64,000 nucleotides of DNA, from assembly GCF_017833415.1 (NCBI RefSeq), contig NZ_JAFICC010000013.1, positions 1 through 64,000 of the forward strand. The letters are read 5' to 3'. This document shows, in pieces, positions 26,158 through 34,899 of this stretch. The notes below the pieces were generated by a model. That model made no database searches, was not told the origin of the DNA, and was given only the letters and a program-made list of their open reading frames with translations. This DNA is from Flavobacterium sp. 1355 (GTDB taxonomy: Bacteria; Bacteroidota; Bacteroidia; Flavobacteriales; Flavobacteriaceae). How positions within the stretch are numbered: position 1 is the first letter of the stretch; the number at the start of each line of letters is the position of its first letter. Position numbers and translations under genes: made by a program.

Positions 26158-27672
26158 TTAAGCCATTGTTAACAAATCGTTTTCAATTTGGAAACTATCA
26201 AGGAACGCTACTGTATTTTCGATATCGTAATGCAGGATTCTGTCTTCCTTAACCAAAGGCACAACTTCTCTGTAACTGCTTAAGAACATTTCGATGAAAT
26301 CACTTGATTTTAAAGGTTCTCTGTAAGCAATTGCCTGTGAAGCATTCATTAATTCGATAGCAAGAATTCGCTCTAAATTATCTAAAATACGCAATGCTTT
26401 TGTTGCTCCGTTTGCCCCCATACTTACGTGATCTTCTTGTCCGTTACTTGACACAATACTATCAATACTAGACGGCGTGGCCAGCTGTTTATTTTGACTT
26501 ACAATACTTGCGGCAGTATATTGCGGAATCATAAATCCTGAATTCAGTCCCGGATTATCAACCAGAAAAGCAGGAAGGTTTCTTAATCCCGAAATTAACT
26601 GATAGGTTCTTCTCTCCGAAATACTTCCTAATTCTGCCAACGCAATTGCCATAAAGTCCAATGCTAAAGCTAAAGGCTGTCCATGGAAATTTCCTCCGGA
26701 AATAATCTGATCGGCTTCAATAAATATATTAGGATTATCGGTAACTGAATTAATTTCTGTTTTGAAAACTTTTCTAACATAATCAATTGCATCTTTTGAG
26801 GCACCATGAACCTGAGGCATACATCTAAAAGAATAAGGATCCTGAACATGTTTCTTTTCCTGAACGATAATTTCGCTTCCTTCCAAAAACTCATTTATCC
26901 TCTGGGCTGTTACAATTTGCCCTTTATGCGGACGAATATAATGTATCAATTCATTAAAAGGCTCAATTCTTCCATCAAAACCTTCCAGAGAAATAGTTCC
27001 GATTAAATCTGCCAGATATGAATATTTATAGGCTTTAATTAAAATATGTGCACCGTAAGCACTCATAAACTGAGTTCCGTTCAGCAATGCCAAACCTTCT
27101 TTTGACTGCAAAACAATTGGTTCCCAGTTAAAATGTTTTAAAACCTCTTTTGAAGTTGTTTTTTTACCTTCAAACAAAACTTCTCCTTCTCCTAACAAAG
27201 GCAAAGACAAATGAGCCAGGGGCGCTAAATCTCCCGAAGCTCCAAGTGAACCTTGTGTATATATTATAGGAAGAATATCATTATTATAAAAATCGACTAA
27301 ACGCTGTAATGTAATAAGCTGCACACCAGAATGCCCATAACTCAAAGATTGAATTTTAAGCAAAAGCATCATTTTTACAATTTCGGCAGGAACTTCTTCT
27401 CCCGTACCGCATGCATGTGACTTTACAAGGTTTTCCTGAAGTTTAGATAAGTTTTCATTAGAGATTTTCACACTATAAAGTGATCCAAAACCAGTATTGA
27501 TTCCATAAATAGGATCAGAATGCGTTGCCATTTTTTTGTCTAAATAATCACGGCATTTCTGAACATTCACTTTTGCTTCTTCAGATAATTCAAGCATTTT
27601 ATCCTGGCTTAAAATCTCCTGCAATGTTTCTAAAGTTATGGTCTCAGTACTTATATAATGAATCTCTCTCAT
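26158..27672 (-). CDS. hutH: Histidine ammonia-lyase
   Basis: Converts L-histidine to urocanate and ammonia, the first step of histidine degradation. The self-processing MIO cofactor triad Ala-Ser-Gly is at 145-147 in GSLGASGDLAPLAH. The Tyr-bearing YGINTGFG loop (57-64) is present. The selectivity region reads VKSHACGTGEEVP: the SH pair is the histidine-lyase form, not the aromatic-lyase form with an exposed HL. Length 504 is normal. Other hut genes (hutU, hutI, hutG) are not adjacent, so the pathway is split or the enzyme has another use. The gene precedes the DUF47-phosphate carrier pair by 48 bp but those have a separate promoter. Confidence 0.93.
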   Translation of the reverse strand: MREIHYISTETITLETLQEILSQDKMLELSEEAKVNVQKCRDYLDKKMATHSDPIYGINTGFGSLYSVKISNENLSKLQENLVKSHACGTGEEVPAEIVKMMLLLKIQSLSYGHSGVQLITLQRLVDFYNNDILPIIYTQGSLGASGDLAPLAHLSLPLLGEGEVLFEGKKTTSKEVLKHFNWEPIVLQSKEGLALLNGTQFMSAYGAHILIKAYKYSYLADLIGTISLEGFDGRIEPFNELIHYIRPHKGQIVTAQRINEFLEGSEIIVQEKKHVQDPYSFRCMPQVHGASKDAIDYVRKVFKTEINSVTDNPNIFIEADQIISGGNFHGQPLALALDFMAIALAELGSISERRTYQLISGLRNLPAFLVDNPGLNSGFMIPQYTAASIVSQNKQLATPSSIDSIVSSNGQEDHVSMGANGATKALRILDNLERILAIELMNASQAIAYREPLKSSDFIEMFLSSYREVVPLVKEDRILHYDIENTVAFLDSFQIENDLLTMA

Positions 27673-28004
27673 GATTATTTTAATTTAAGACGTCAAAATT
27701 CAACAAATCAATATTAAAAAGCAACATTTTATCACAATAATTAAAATTCATACTAAAGTGAATCTCTGTTTTTAATTATTTGACAATCCTAAATTTTGAT
27801 TTAAAAGCTATTTTTTCATAGCCTTTTTGTTAAAAATCAATTCATTGTAGGAGCTATATATACAAAAAACCAACCTTAAATATATCAAAACTTCAAATTA
27901 GGATATTTAATTTTAACAAATACTCAATATATTTTTTTTGAAATTTGAATTATTAAAATATTCGCAAAAAGCCTCTGAGAGTTTTTAATGCTGTTTAAAA
28001 GATG

Positions 28005-28012
28005 TACTTTTG
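28005..28012 (+). promoter_or_regulatory. -7 element for the threonine operon leader
   Basis: TACTTTTG matches TAnnTTTG. It lies only 11 nt before the leader peptide ATG at 28024, implying a very short 5' leader before that start. No TTG is found 17-23 nt upstream. The 330-bp region from 27673 to 28004 shows no gene. Confidence 0.5.
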
Positions 28013-28023
28013 AAAAATCAATA

Positions 28024-28125
28024 ATGAAAAGTAACAGCACAAAATATCAATCTACAATGACAGCTCAAACAGGAGCTGCAATTGCTGCTACCACGATTTC
28101 TACTACAACAACTACTACCCCTTAG
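28024..28125 (+). CDS. thrL: Threonine operon leader peptide (attenuator)
   Basis: A 33-codon reading frame from ATG 28024 to TAG 28123-28125 ends 110 bp before thrA. The peptide runs MKSNSTKYQS, then TMTAQTGAAIAATTIS, then six consecutive Thr and Pro before the stop. It contains 12 Thr codons (positions 6, 11, 13, 16, 23, 24, 27-32) and 2 Ile codons (20, 25). Enrichment for exactly the end products of this branch, directly ahead of thrABC, is the hallmark of ribosome-mediated attenuation, as for E. coli thrL. There is no sequence homology to E. coli thrL beyond the Thr/Ile theme. It is too short for routine gene calling. Confidence 0.88.
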   Translation: MKSNSTKYQSTMTAQTGAAIAATTISTTTTTTP

Positions 28126-28180
28126 GGGTATACATTTTTACATATAATCCAGGTTATCTATACTTTTTTTCTTAAAAGAA
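28116..28180 (+). promoter_or_regulatory. Candidate attenuator hairpins downstream of thrL
   Basis: TACCCC (28116-28121), loop TTA, GGGGTA (28125-28130) forms a 6-bp hairpin exactly over the leader stop codon. An alternative pairs the GTATA of the same right arm with a TATAC some 30 nt later, which is followed by seven T. The two structures share bases and so are mutually exclusive, as an attenuator needs. Both are weak on paper, and I did not compute folding energies. Confidence 0.45.
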
Positions 28181-28235
28181 GAAGGTTGTTGGATACATAA
28201 AAACTATTGCATCAAAAGAAAAAAAATATCATAAA

Positions 28236-30683
28236 ATGAAAGTATTAAAATTTGGCGGAACTTCGGTTGCCAATGCTCAAAATATAAAACTCGTTCTCGA
28301 AATTGTCGAACAAAAAGCAAAGCAGGGTAAATTAGTTGTAGTAGTTTCTGCTTTAAGCAAAGTAACAGATTTATTACAGTCGGCAGCAGCAAAAGCAGCT
28401 GCAAACGACGAAAGTTTTAGAGAAGTTGTTGCCGAAATCGAGAAAAAACACTTAGACACTTTAAAGGAATTGATTCCCGTGAGCGAACAAAGCAGTTTGT
28501 TAAGCCATGTAAAACGAATCATCAATCATTTAGAAACTTTATTAGACGGCTGTTTCTTATTGGGTGAATTATCGCCAAGAACTGCCGATACCATTTTAAG
28601 TTTTGGAGAATTACTTTCTTCTTATATAATTGCTCAGGCTTATCAGCAAATTAATACTGATTCGGTTTATAAAGACAGCCGAGAGTTAATTAAAACAAAT
28701 GCTGATTTCGGAAAAGCAGCTGTAAACTTCGAAGTTTCAAATAATCTCATTCAGGAGTATTTTGCTCAAAACGAAGCAAAAATTAATATCCTGCCCGGAT
28801 TTATCGCCCAGACTCTGGACGGTATTACTTCGACTTTGGGAAGAGGCGGATCTGATTATACCGCAGCTATTATTGCCGGAGCTATTGATGCAGAGCAACT
28901 TGAAATCTGGACTGATGTAAACGGAATGTTTACTGCAAACCCGAAAATTGTAAAACAAGCCCAGCCAATTGCAAATATCTCGTATCAGGAAGCAATGGAG
29001 TTATCGCATTTTGGAGCAAAAGTTTTGTATCCGCCGACAATTCAGCCGGTATTGAGAAAAAATATTCCAATTTTAATCAAAAATACTTTTGAACCTGAGG
29101 CTGAAGGAACTTTAATCTCAGATCATGTTTTATCAAAAGATACTGTTGTAAAAGGAATCAGCCATATCGACCATATTTCATTGGTAACTTTAGAAGGCCC
29201 GGGAATGATTGGTGTTGCAGGTTCGTCAAGACGTTTATTTGAAGTATTATCTCAGGAAAAAATCAACGTGATTTTTATTACTCAGGCTTCTTCTGAGCAT
29301 TCTATCTGTATCGGAATCCTGAATTCGGATGCTGAAAATGCAGAGGCTGCAATCAACAGGGCTTTTGAGATCGAAATTTCTCAAAACAAAATAGATCCTT
29401 GTATCGTAGAAAAAGATCTTTGCATTATTGCTTTGGTGGGTGAAAACATGAAAAATCACCAGGGTTTAAGCGGAAGAATGTTCAGTACTTTAGGAAAAAA
29501 TAACGTAAACATTCGTGCGATTGCCCAGGGAGCTTCTGAAAGAAATATCTCGACAGTTATTAACGAAAGAGATGTTAAAAAAGCGTTGAATACCTTACAT
29601 GAAAATTTCTTTGAAGAAAATACCAAACAGCTGAATTTATTTGTAATGGGAGTTGGAAATGTAGGTGAGAAATTCATCGAGCAGATTCACAACCAAAAGA
29701 AATTCTTAAAAGAGAATCTAAAGATAAATGTTCGTGTTATTGCTTTGTCGAATTCAAGAAAAATGCTTTTTGATGAAGACGGAATTTCGCTAAAAGACTG
29801 GCAGTCTGATTTGGATAAAGGGGAACCAGCAGACAAGGAAGCTTTTATTGAGCGCGCCAAAGAACTGAATTTACGTAACAGTATTTTTGTGGATATTACA
29901 GCAAATGCAAGCGTTTCTGAAACGTACGAACAATTCTTAAAACAAAGTATGGCAGTTGTAACCTGCAACAAAATTGCTTGTTCTTCTGCTTACGACAATT
30001 ATAAAAAACTAAAAAGTTTATCTCGCCAATACAACGCTCCGTTTTTATTTGAAACCAATGTTGGTGCGGGTTTACCTATTATTGATACCGTAAAAAACTT
30101 AATTGCTTCTGGCGATAAAGTACATAAAATCCAGGCAGTTTTATCTGGAAGCCTGAACTTTATCTTCAACAATTTTGATGAAAATAATTCTTTTCACGAT
30201 GTTGTAAAAGAAGCCGGAGTTCAGGGGTTCACAGAACCTGACCCGAAAATTGACTTAAGCGGAATCGATGTGGCACGTAAAATCCTGATTTTAATTCGTG
30301 AAAGCGGTTATGAAATGGATATTGACGCCATCGCAAACGAATCGTTCCTGCCGGCAGAATGTTTGGCAACAACCAACAACGATGACTTTTTTGCTTCGTT
30401 AACCAAACACGCTGCACATTTTGAAAACATATATAAAGAAGCTTTAGCAAAAGATTCAAGATTGAAATACGTAGCACAATTCGAAAACGGAAAAGCAAGC
30501 GTTGGTCTTCAGTTTATTCCAAAAGATCATCCTTTTTATAATTTGGAAGGAAAAGACAATATCGTACTTTTCTACACCGATCGTTACGTAGATCAGCCGT
30601 TATTGATAAAAGGCGCCGGTGCCGGAGCCGCAGTAACCGCATCAGGAATTTTTGCCGACGTTATTAGAATAGGGAATAATTAA
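28236..30683 (+). CDS. thrA: Bifunctional aspartokinase / homoserine dehydrogenase
   Basis: Catalyses two steps from aspartate to homoserine: phosphorylation of aspartate (N-terminal) and NAD(P)H reduction of the semialdehyde (C-terminal). The kinase begins with KFGGTSVANAQN and has LGRGGSDYTAAIIAGA as the aspartate/ATP region. ACT regulatory domains span about 310-460 (LEGPGMIGVAGSSRRLFE, VGENMKNHQGLSGRMFS) and bind threonine in relatives. The dehydrogenase starts at about 467 with the Rossmann loop MGVGNVGEKF (from 471). TCNKIA and ETNVGAGLPIIDT form the catalytic region. Length 815 matches E. coli ThrA. First structural gene of thrABC, behind the leader peptide. Confidence 0.97.
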   Translation: MKVLKFGGTSVANAQNIKLVLEIVEQKAKQGKLVVVVSALSKVTDLLQSAAAKAAANDESFREVVAEIEKKHLDTLKELIPVSEQSSLLSHVKRIINHLETLLDGCFLLGELSPRTADTILSFGELLSSYIIAQAYQQINTDSVYKDSRELIKTNADFGKAAVNFEVSNNLIQEYFAQNEAKINILPGFIAQTLDGITSTLGRGGSDYTAAIIAGAIDAEQLEIWTDVNGMFTANPKIVKQAQPIANISYQEAMELSHFGAKVLYPPTIQPVLRKNIPILIKNTFEPEAEGTLISDHVLSKDTVVKGISHIDHISLVTLEGPGMIGVAGSSRRLFEVLSQEKINVIFITQASSEHSICIGILNSDAENAEAAINRAFEIEISQNKIDPCIVEKDLCIIALVGENMKNHQGLSGRMFSTLGKNNVNIRAIAQGASERNISTVINERDVKKALNTLHENFFEENTKQLNLFVMGVGNVGEKFIEQIHNQKKFLKENLKINVRVIALSNSRKMLFDEDGISLKDWQSDLDKGEPADKEAFIERAKELNLRNSIFVDITANASVSETYEQFLKQSMAVVTCNKIACSSAYDNYKKLKSLSRQYNAPFLFETNVGAGLPIIDTVKNLIASGDKVHKIQAVLSGSLNFIFNNFDENNSFHDVVKEAGVQGFTEPDPKIDLSGIDVARKILILIRESGYEMDIDAIANESFLPAECLATTNNDDFFASLTKHAAHFENIYKEALAKDSRLKYVAQFENGKASVGLQFIPKDHPFYNLEGKDNIVLFYTDRYVDQPLLIKGAGAGAAVTASGIFADVIRIGNN

Positions 30684-30832
30684 AGGTACTAAGGTTCTGA
30701 GATGCTAAGGTACTGAGGTTTTTTTAACCTAAACTTAGCCTCTTAGAACCTCAGAGCCTTAGAAACTTACAATAAACAGTTGCAAAGAAAACCTTAGAAC
30801 CTTAGGGCCTTAGCAACTCAGAACCTTTAAAA
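30684..30832. repeat. Family B repeat filling the thrA-thrB gap
   Basis: The whole 150-bp gap is built of degenerate words such as CTAAGGTTCTGAG, CTTAGAACCTCAG and ACCTTAGAACCTTAG in both orientations. The left half (30685-30720) can pair with the middle (30728-30768). It reaches to within 2 nt of the thrB ATG, so it forms the translation-initiation region of thrB. Confidence 0.8.
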
Positions 30833-30834
30833 AA

Positions 30835-31755
30835 ATGGAAATTAAACTATTTTGCCCGGCAACTATCGCAAACCTTTCGTGCGGATTTGACGTATTGGGG
30901 CTTTGCTTAGACAATGCGGGCGATGAAATGATTGTTCGAAAATCAGATCAAAAAGGCGTTCGCATTACTAAAATCGTGGGTGCCGACCTGCCTCTTGAAA
31001 CCGAGAAAAACGTTTCGGGTGTAGCAGCTTTGGCAATGCTTGAAACTTTGGGTGATTTGGATTTTGGATTTGAAATCGAAATTTACAAAAACATCAAAGC
31101 CGGAAGCGGAATCGGAAGCAGTGCTGCAAGTTCTGCAGGTGCGGTTTTCGGAATTAATGAATTATTGGGAAGACCATATTCCCGCAAAGATTTGGTGCAA
31201 TTTGCCATGCAGGGCGAGAAATTAGCCAGTGGAAATGCACACGCAGACAACGTTGCCCCTGCCCTTTTGGGAGGTTTTACTTTGGTAAGAAGTTATGCGC
31301 CTCTGGACATCATCAGAATTGACAGTCCGGAAGAATTGTACGCGACGGTGGTTCATCCGCAAATTGAATTGAAAACTTCTGATGCGCGTTCGGTCTTAAA
31401 ACAAACCGTTTCCCTAAAAAGCGCGATTATGCAGTGGGGAAATGTCGGCGGACTTATAGCGGGCTTATACACAAAAGATTATGACTTGATCGGAAGATCG
31501 CTTCATGATGAGATTGTAGAACCTCTAAGAAGCGTTTTAATTCCGGGATTTGATCTGATCAAACAAACGGCTCTTGAAAACGGCGCTTTAGGTTCCGGGA
31601 TTTCAGGTTCAGGTCCGTCTATTTTTGCTTTAAGCAAAGGAAAAAACACAGCAGACCAAATTGCCAAAGCCATGAGCGAGGTTTACGAAAAAATGAATTT
31701 GCCGTATGAAATTCACGTTTCGAAAATTAATCCGGATGGAGTTAGGATTCTTTAA
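30835..31755 (+). CDS. thrB: Homoserine kinase
   Basis: GHMP-superfamily kinase that phosphorylates homoserine to O-phosphohomoserine in threonine synthesis. N-terminal CPATIANLSCGFDVLG is the family's substrate-binding start. The phosphate-binding GHMP motif KAGSGIGSSAASSAG is near 88-102. NAHADNVAPALLGGF and the C-terminal GSGISGSGPSIFAL loop are both present. Length 306 matches E. coli ThrB (310). It lies between thrA and thrC, and the sequences before and after it consist of repeat elements rather than tight junctions. Confidence 0.97.
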   Translation: MEIKLFCPATIANLSCGFDVLGLCLDNAGDEMIVRKSDQKGVRITKIVGADLPLETEKNVSGVAALAMLETLGDLDFGFEIEIYKNIKAGSGIGSSAASSAGAVFGINELLGRPYSRKDLVQFAMQGEKLASGNAHADNVAPALLGGFTLVRSYAPLDIIRIDSPEELYATVVHPQIELKTSDARSVLKQTVSLKSAIMQWGNVGGLIAGLYTKDYDLIGRSLHDEIVEPLRSVLIPGFDLIKQTALENGALGSGISGSGPSIFALSKGKNTADQIAKAMSEVYEKMNLPYEIHVSKINPDGVRIL

Positions 31756-31795
31756 AGGAATTAAAAATTTAGAATTAAAAAATTGCGTCATGTTT

Positions 31796-31929
31796 GTCAG
31801 ACTGAGCGAAGTCGAAGTTCGCGCAAAGTAAGACACGTCCAGTTTGTCTTTTCGAGGAACGAGAAATCACACAAGTGATGACGCACTGTTGTCGAGTTCA
31901 GAGTGTGATTTCTCGTTCCTCGAAATGAC
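31796..31929. repeat. Composite family A element after thrB
   Basis: A lone arm GTCAGACTGAGCGAAGTCGA (31796 onward) is followed by a full palindrome whose arms are 31846-31872 (GTCTTTTCGAGGAACGAGAA...) and 31903-31929. Two arm variants are therefore placed in tandem within the thrB-thrC gap. Confidence 0.85.
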
Positions 31930-31960
31930 AAAAAGTCGAATAATAATTATTGGAATTTGG

Positions 31961-32034
31961 TCCCGAAGCTTCGGGATAAAAATTTGAAATCTGTTTTTCA
32001 AAAAAATCTAAAATCTATCCCGAGACTTCGGGAC
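31961..32034. repeat. Paired TCCCGAAG palindromes before thrC
   Basis: TCCCGAAGCTTCGGGA (31961-31976) is a perfect 16-bp palindrome. A near copy ATCCCGAGACTTCGGGAC lies at about 32017-32034. Both lie within 95 bp of the thrC start and are separated by an AAATCT-rich spacer. Confidence 0.75.
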
Positions 32035-32052
32035 TAAAATCTAAAATAAACC

Positions 32053-33342
32053 ATGAAATACTATAGTTTAAACCATAATGCACCGGAAGTTTCGTTTAAA
32101 GAAGCTGTAATACAAGGATTAGCGAGTGATAAGGGATTGTATTTTCCGAAAAATATCACGCCTTTGAATCCGGTATTTTTTAATGTCATCGAAAATCTGA
32201 CCTATCATAATATTGCATTTGATGTCATTCAGCAATTTGTGGGTGATGACATTCCTGAGGACAATTTAAGAGAAATCATTGCCGATACTTTGTCTTTTGA
32301 TTTTCCGGTTGTGGAAGTTGAAAACGGAATTTATTCCTTAGAGTTATTTCACGGCCCGACAATGGCTTTTAAGGACGTTGGAGCGCGTTTTATGTCGCGT
32401 TGTCTGGGATATTTCAATAAAGAAAAAAAAGACGCTAAAAACACCGTTTTGGTAGCGACTTCCGGAGATACGGGCGGAGCGGTTGCGAGCGGATTTCTTG
32501 GTGTAGATGGCGTTGATGTTGTGATTTTATATCCGTCAGGAAAAGTGAGCGACATTCAGGAAAGACAACTGACAACTTTAGGACAAAACATCACAGCGCT
32601 GGAAGTAGACGGTGTTTTTGATGATTGCCAGGATATGGTGAAAAAAGCGTTTTTGGATGAAACCTTAGCACATAAAAACCTGACTTCGGCAAATTCTATT
32701 AATATTGCGCGCTGGCTGCCACAAATGTTTTATTTCTTCTTTGCTTACAAAGAATTGAAAAGCCAAAACAAACCGTTGATTTTCTCCTGCCCAAGCGGAA
32801 ATTTCGGGAATATCTGCGCCGGAATTATGGCTAAGAAATTAGGTTTGCCAATTGAACATTTCGTTGCGGCTACAAACGTAAACGACACTGTACCAAGATT
32901 TTTAGAAAACGGAAAATACGATCCTAAACCTTCTAAAGCGACAATTTCTAACGCAATGGATGTTGGAAACCCAAGTAACTTTATTAGAATTCAGGAATTG
33001 TACAATAATGACTTAAAAGCTTTCGAAAAAGATTTTTCTTCTTATAGTTATACCGATGAACAAACTCTCGAAGCTATGAAAAATATTTATAACACAGACG
33101 GTTATATCGCAGAACCGCACGGCGCTGTTGGTTATTTAGGTTTGAAAAAAGAATTGCAAAAACACGAGAACGCGATTGGTGTTTTCTTAGAAACGGCACA
33201 TCCAATTAAATTTCTTGATGTTGTTGAACCGGCTTTAGGAATTACGCTTCCGATACCGGAACAAATTGAAAGTGTTATGAATGAGGAAAAAGTTAGTGTG
33301 AAGATTTCTAATTATGAGGAATTGAAAGCGTTTTTGGGGTAG
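32053..33342 (+). CDS. thrC: Threonine synthase
   Basis: PLP enzyme converting O-phosphohomoserine to threonine and phosphate, the last step of the pathway. Begins with the family hallmark MKYYSLNHNAPEVSFKEAV, as in bacterial class threonine synthases. Lys107 in GPTMAFKDVGARF is the Schiff-base lysine. ATSGDTGGAVASGF binds the PLP phosphate. SCPSGNFGNICAG and the late AVGYLGL segment are in place. Length 429 matches E. coli ThrC (428). Third gene of thrABC, ending with a strong hairpin. Confidence 0.97.
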   Translation: MKYYSLNHNAPEVSFKEAVIQGLASDKGLYFPKNITPLNPVFFNVIENLTYHNIAFDVIQQFVGDDIPEDNLREIIADTLSFDFPVVEVENGIYSLELFHGPTMAFKDVGARFMSRCLGYFNKEKKDAKNTVLVATSGDTGGAVASGFLGVDGVDVVILYPSGKVSDIQERQLTTLGQNITALEVDGVFDDCQDMVKKAFLDETLAHKNLTSANSINIARWLPQMFYFFFAYKELKSQNKPLIFSCPSGNFGNICAGIMAKKLGLPIEHFVAATNVNDTVPRFLENGKYDPKPSKATISNAMDVGNPSNFIRIQELYNNDLKAFEKDFSSYSYTDEQTLEAMKNIYNTDGYIAEPHGAVGYLGLKKELQKHENAIGVFLETAHPIKFLDVVEPALGITLPIPEQIESVMNEEKVSVKISNYEELKAFLG

Positions 33343-33369
33343 TAATTTTCTCAGTATAAAAATTTAAGT

Positions 33370-33413
33370 CACAGATTACACGAATCTATTTTCGTGTAAT
33401 TTGTGGCTTTTCT
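33370..33413 (+). terminator. Terminator after thrC
   Basis: CACAGATTACACGAA (33370-33384) pairs with TTCGTGTAATTTGTG (33391-33405), with one G-U pair, followed by GCTTTTCTTTTT. It ends the thr operon. The arm words (CACAGATTACAC) also resemble dispersed Flavobacterial repeats. Confidence 0.75.
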
Positions 33414-33552
33414 TTTTACTGTTGAATTAGTTTGTTATGTTTGATTAATATTTATTAAAACAAATCGAAATTGGCTTTAAAAAGAGAGAAATCTAAAAGT
33501 ATATCTTGTAGTAAAAAATCATTTTAAAAATCAATTGTAAAACAAAATACAG

Positions 33553-34155
33553 ATGCTAAAAAAAATACTTATTCTTTCTATTCTGGTTTTAACTGCTTGT
33601 GGAGGAAATGAAACCAATAATGAAAATCCACAAAATCAAGTTCCTAAAGCATTGCAAGATGACGGAATAACTTTAAAAATTGGGAGATACAGAAGTAACG
33701 ATGGATTATCAGAAGAATTATATCAGGAACTTGTTACACAGAATGCTGAATTAAAAAAACTGGAAACTGAACTGGAAAATTTCAATACTGCGGATACTTT
33801 AAATATATATTCTCACTATAATGGAAAATCTGAAGATTATTATAGTTCTGCTACTATGCATGCGAATTCCATCAAAGACAGTATTTTAAAAAATAAGATG
33901 ATCGCTTTATTAGAAAAGAGTAATGAAAAATATAACCAAAAAACTACTGAAGTAAACGAATTAATAAAAACAATCAATAAGAATCAAAGAGATATTAGAG
34001 ATTATCACAACGCACTAAAGATTATCCTGACCATTCCAATAATTGAAAAATATCAAATTGAAAATCTTCCAAAGAAATCACCTTTTGAAAAATTAATAGA
34101 TAATCAAAAGATATTACTTGATAAAATAAAAAAGAATACTCCAAATATTCAATAA
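33553..34155 (+). CDS. Lipoprotein of unknown function
   Basis: A 200-residue protein with a lipoprotein signal (MLKKILILSILVLTAC, lipobox LTAC, Cys16), then a Asn/Gly-rich linker and a helical domain rich in Glu, Asn and Lys (QELVTQNAELKKLETELENF). No family is recognised. Two nt separate it from the next gene, so the two form an operon, probably with the truncated third frame. It has no ATG alternative that would change the signal. Base composition is lower in GC than the thr genes beside it, which is compatible with later acquisition but not proof. Confidence 0.7.
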   Translation: MLKKILILSILVLTACGGNETNNENPQNQVPKALQDDGITLKIGRYRSNDGLSEELYQELVTQNAELKKLETELENFNTADTLNIYSHYNGKSEDYYSSATMHANSIKDSILKNKMIALLEKSNEKYNQKTTEVNELIKTINKNQRDIRDYHNALKIILTIPIIEKYQIENLPKKSPFEKLIDNQKILLDKIKKNTPNIQ

Positions 34156-34157
34156 CA

Positions 34158-34682
34158 ATGGCAATCTGGCAACATCTTCTCATCGTTGTTCCTGAAAATT
34201 CTATTGATAGCAATTATCAATGCATTTTTAAAAACAATAAATCAGATTTTTTACCTGACACGAATTCTTTTTGGAAAAATTTTGATGGGGATATTTCTTC
34301 GATTATTTCTGAACTTGATCAAATTATTCCAAAAGCTGACTGGGGCGATGAAACTTGTTTAATTTGGAAAGGAAATGAAAAAAATGAAGAAGATAATGAT
34401 GCTTGTATTTGCTTAAGTGATGATCGAACCAAAATTGATGAATTTCATTTTCGAATTGATTTGAGAAAAATATCAAATATTACTAATTTTCTTCAATCAA
34501 TTTTAAATATCTGTAAAAAAAATCAGTTTGTTCTAATTGATTTAAAAGGCAATATTTATAAACCACAATTAGAAGACATTTTAGAAAGCATGAAAACGTC
34601 AAATGCAACAGCTTTTCTTAGTGATCCAATAAAATTTTTAGAAAACTTAAGCAAAAACAATTCAAATGAAGGAAGAACATAA
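34158..34682 (+). CDS. Unknown cytosolic protein in orphan cluster
   Basis: A 174-residue protein with no signal peptide and no recognised domain. It has an acidic, Trp-rich centre (PKADWGDETCLIWKGNEKN, then EEDNDACICLSDD) and a predicted alpha/beta C-terminus. The short size, acidic character and place between a lipoprotein and a partial gene recall immunity proteins of polymorphic toxin loci, but no toxin is present and this is a guess. It overlaps the next frame by 17 nt, typical of translational coupling. Confidence 0.65.
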   Translation: MAIWQHLLIVVPENSIDSNYQCIFKNNKSDFLPDTNSFWKNFDGDISSIISELDQIIPKADWGDETCLIWKGNEKNEEDNDACICLSDDRTKIDEFHFRIDLRKISNITNFLQSILNICKKNQFVLIDLKGNIYKPQLEDILESMKTSNATAFLSDPIKFLENLSKNNSNEGRT

Positions 34683-34899
34683 ACTTATACTGAATTTATT
34701 ACAATCATTTAGAAAAAAATCCAAGCCAAAGATTTGGACAGGCACTTTTAATCTTGGCGTTAATGAATTTCAGGAAACTACTGATCCTAGAAATCCTAAT
34801 TACAATATAAGGGATATTCAAATTGACAAATTCGGCTTTAGTCAAAAAAACGGCTTACTTCTTAGTTCCCAAAAGATACAAAATCTTAGTAGGCCCTGA
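34666..34899 (+). pseudogene. Probable 5' fragment of a truncated gene
   Basis: A 77-codon frame starts inside the end of the previous gene. The first ~62 residues look like ordinary coding sequence (KPKIWTGTFNLGVNEFQ). The last ~15 run antisense through the 3' end of the convergent methyltransferase-like gene (overlap 34855-34899). The simplest reading is that a longer third gene of the cluster was cut off by a deletion or junction near 34850. It could also be a genuine short protein. Family unknown. Confidence 0.5.

Noticed and set aside
26158..27672. Aromatic (Tyr/Phe) ammonia-lyase
   Set aside because: The selectivity loop reads SHACG, the histidine-lyase form.
34158..34899. One gene split by a frameshift
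   Set aside because: The second frame has its own ATG with a 17-nt overlap, typical of coupling, and the first frame ends with no sign of lost sequence.
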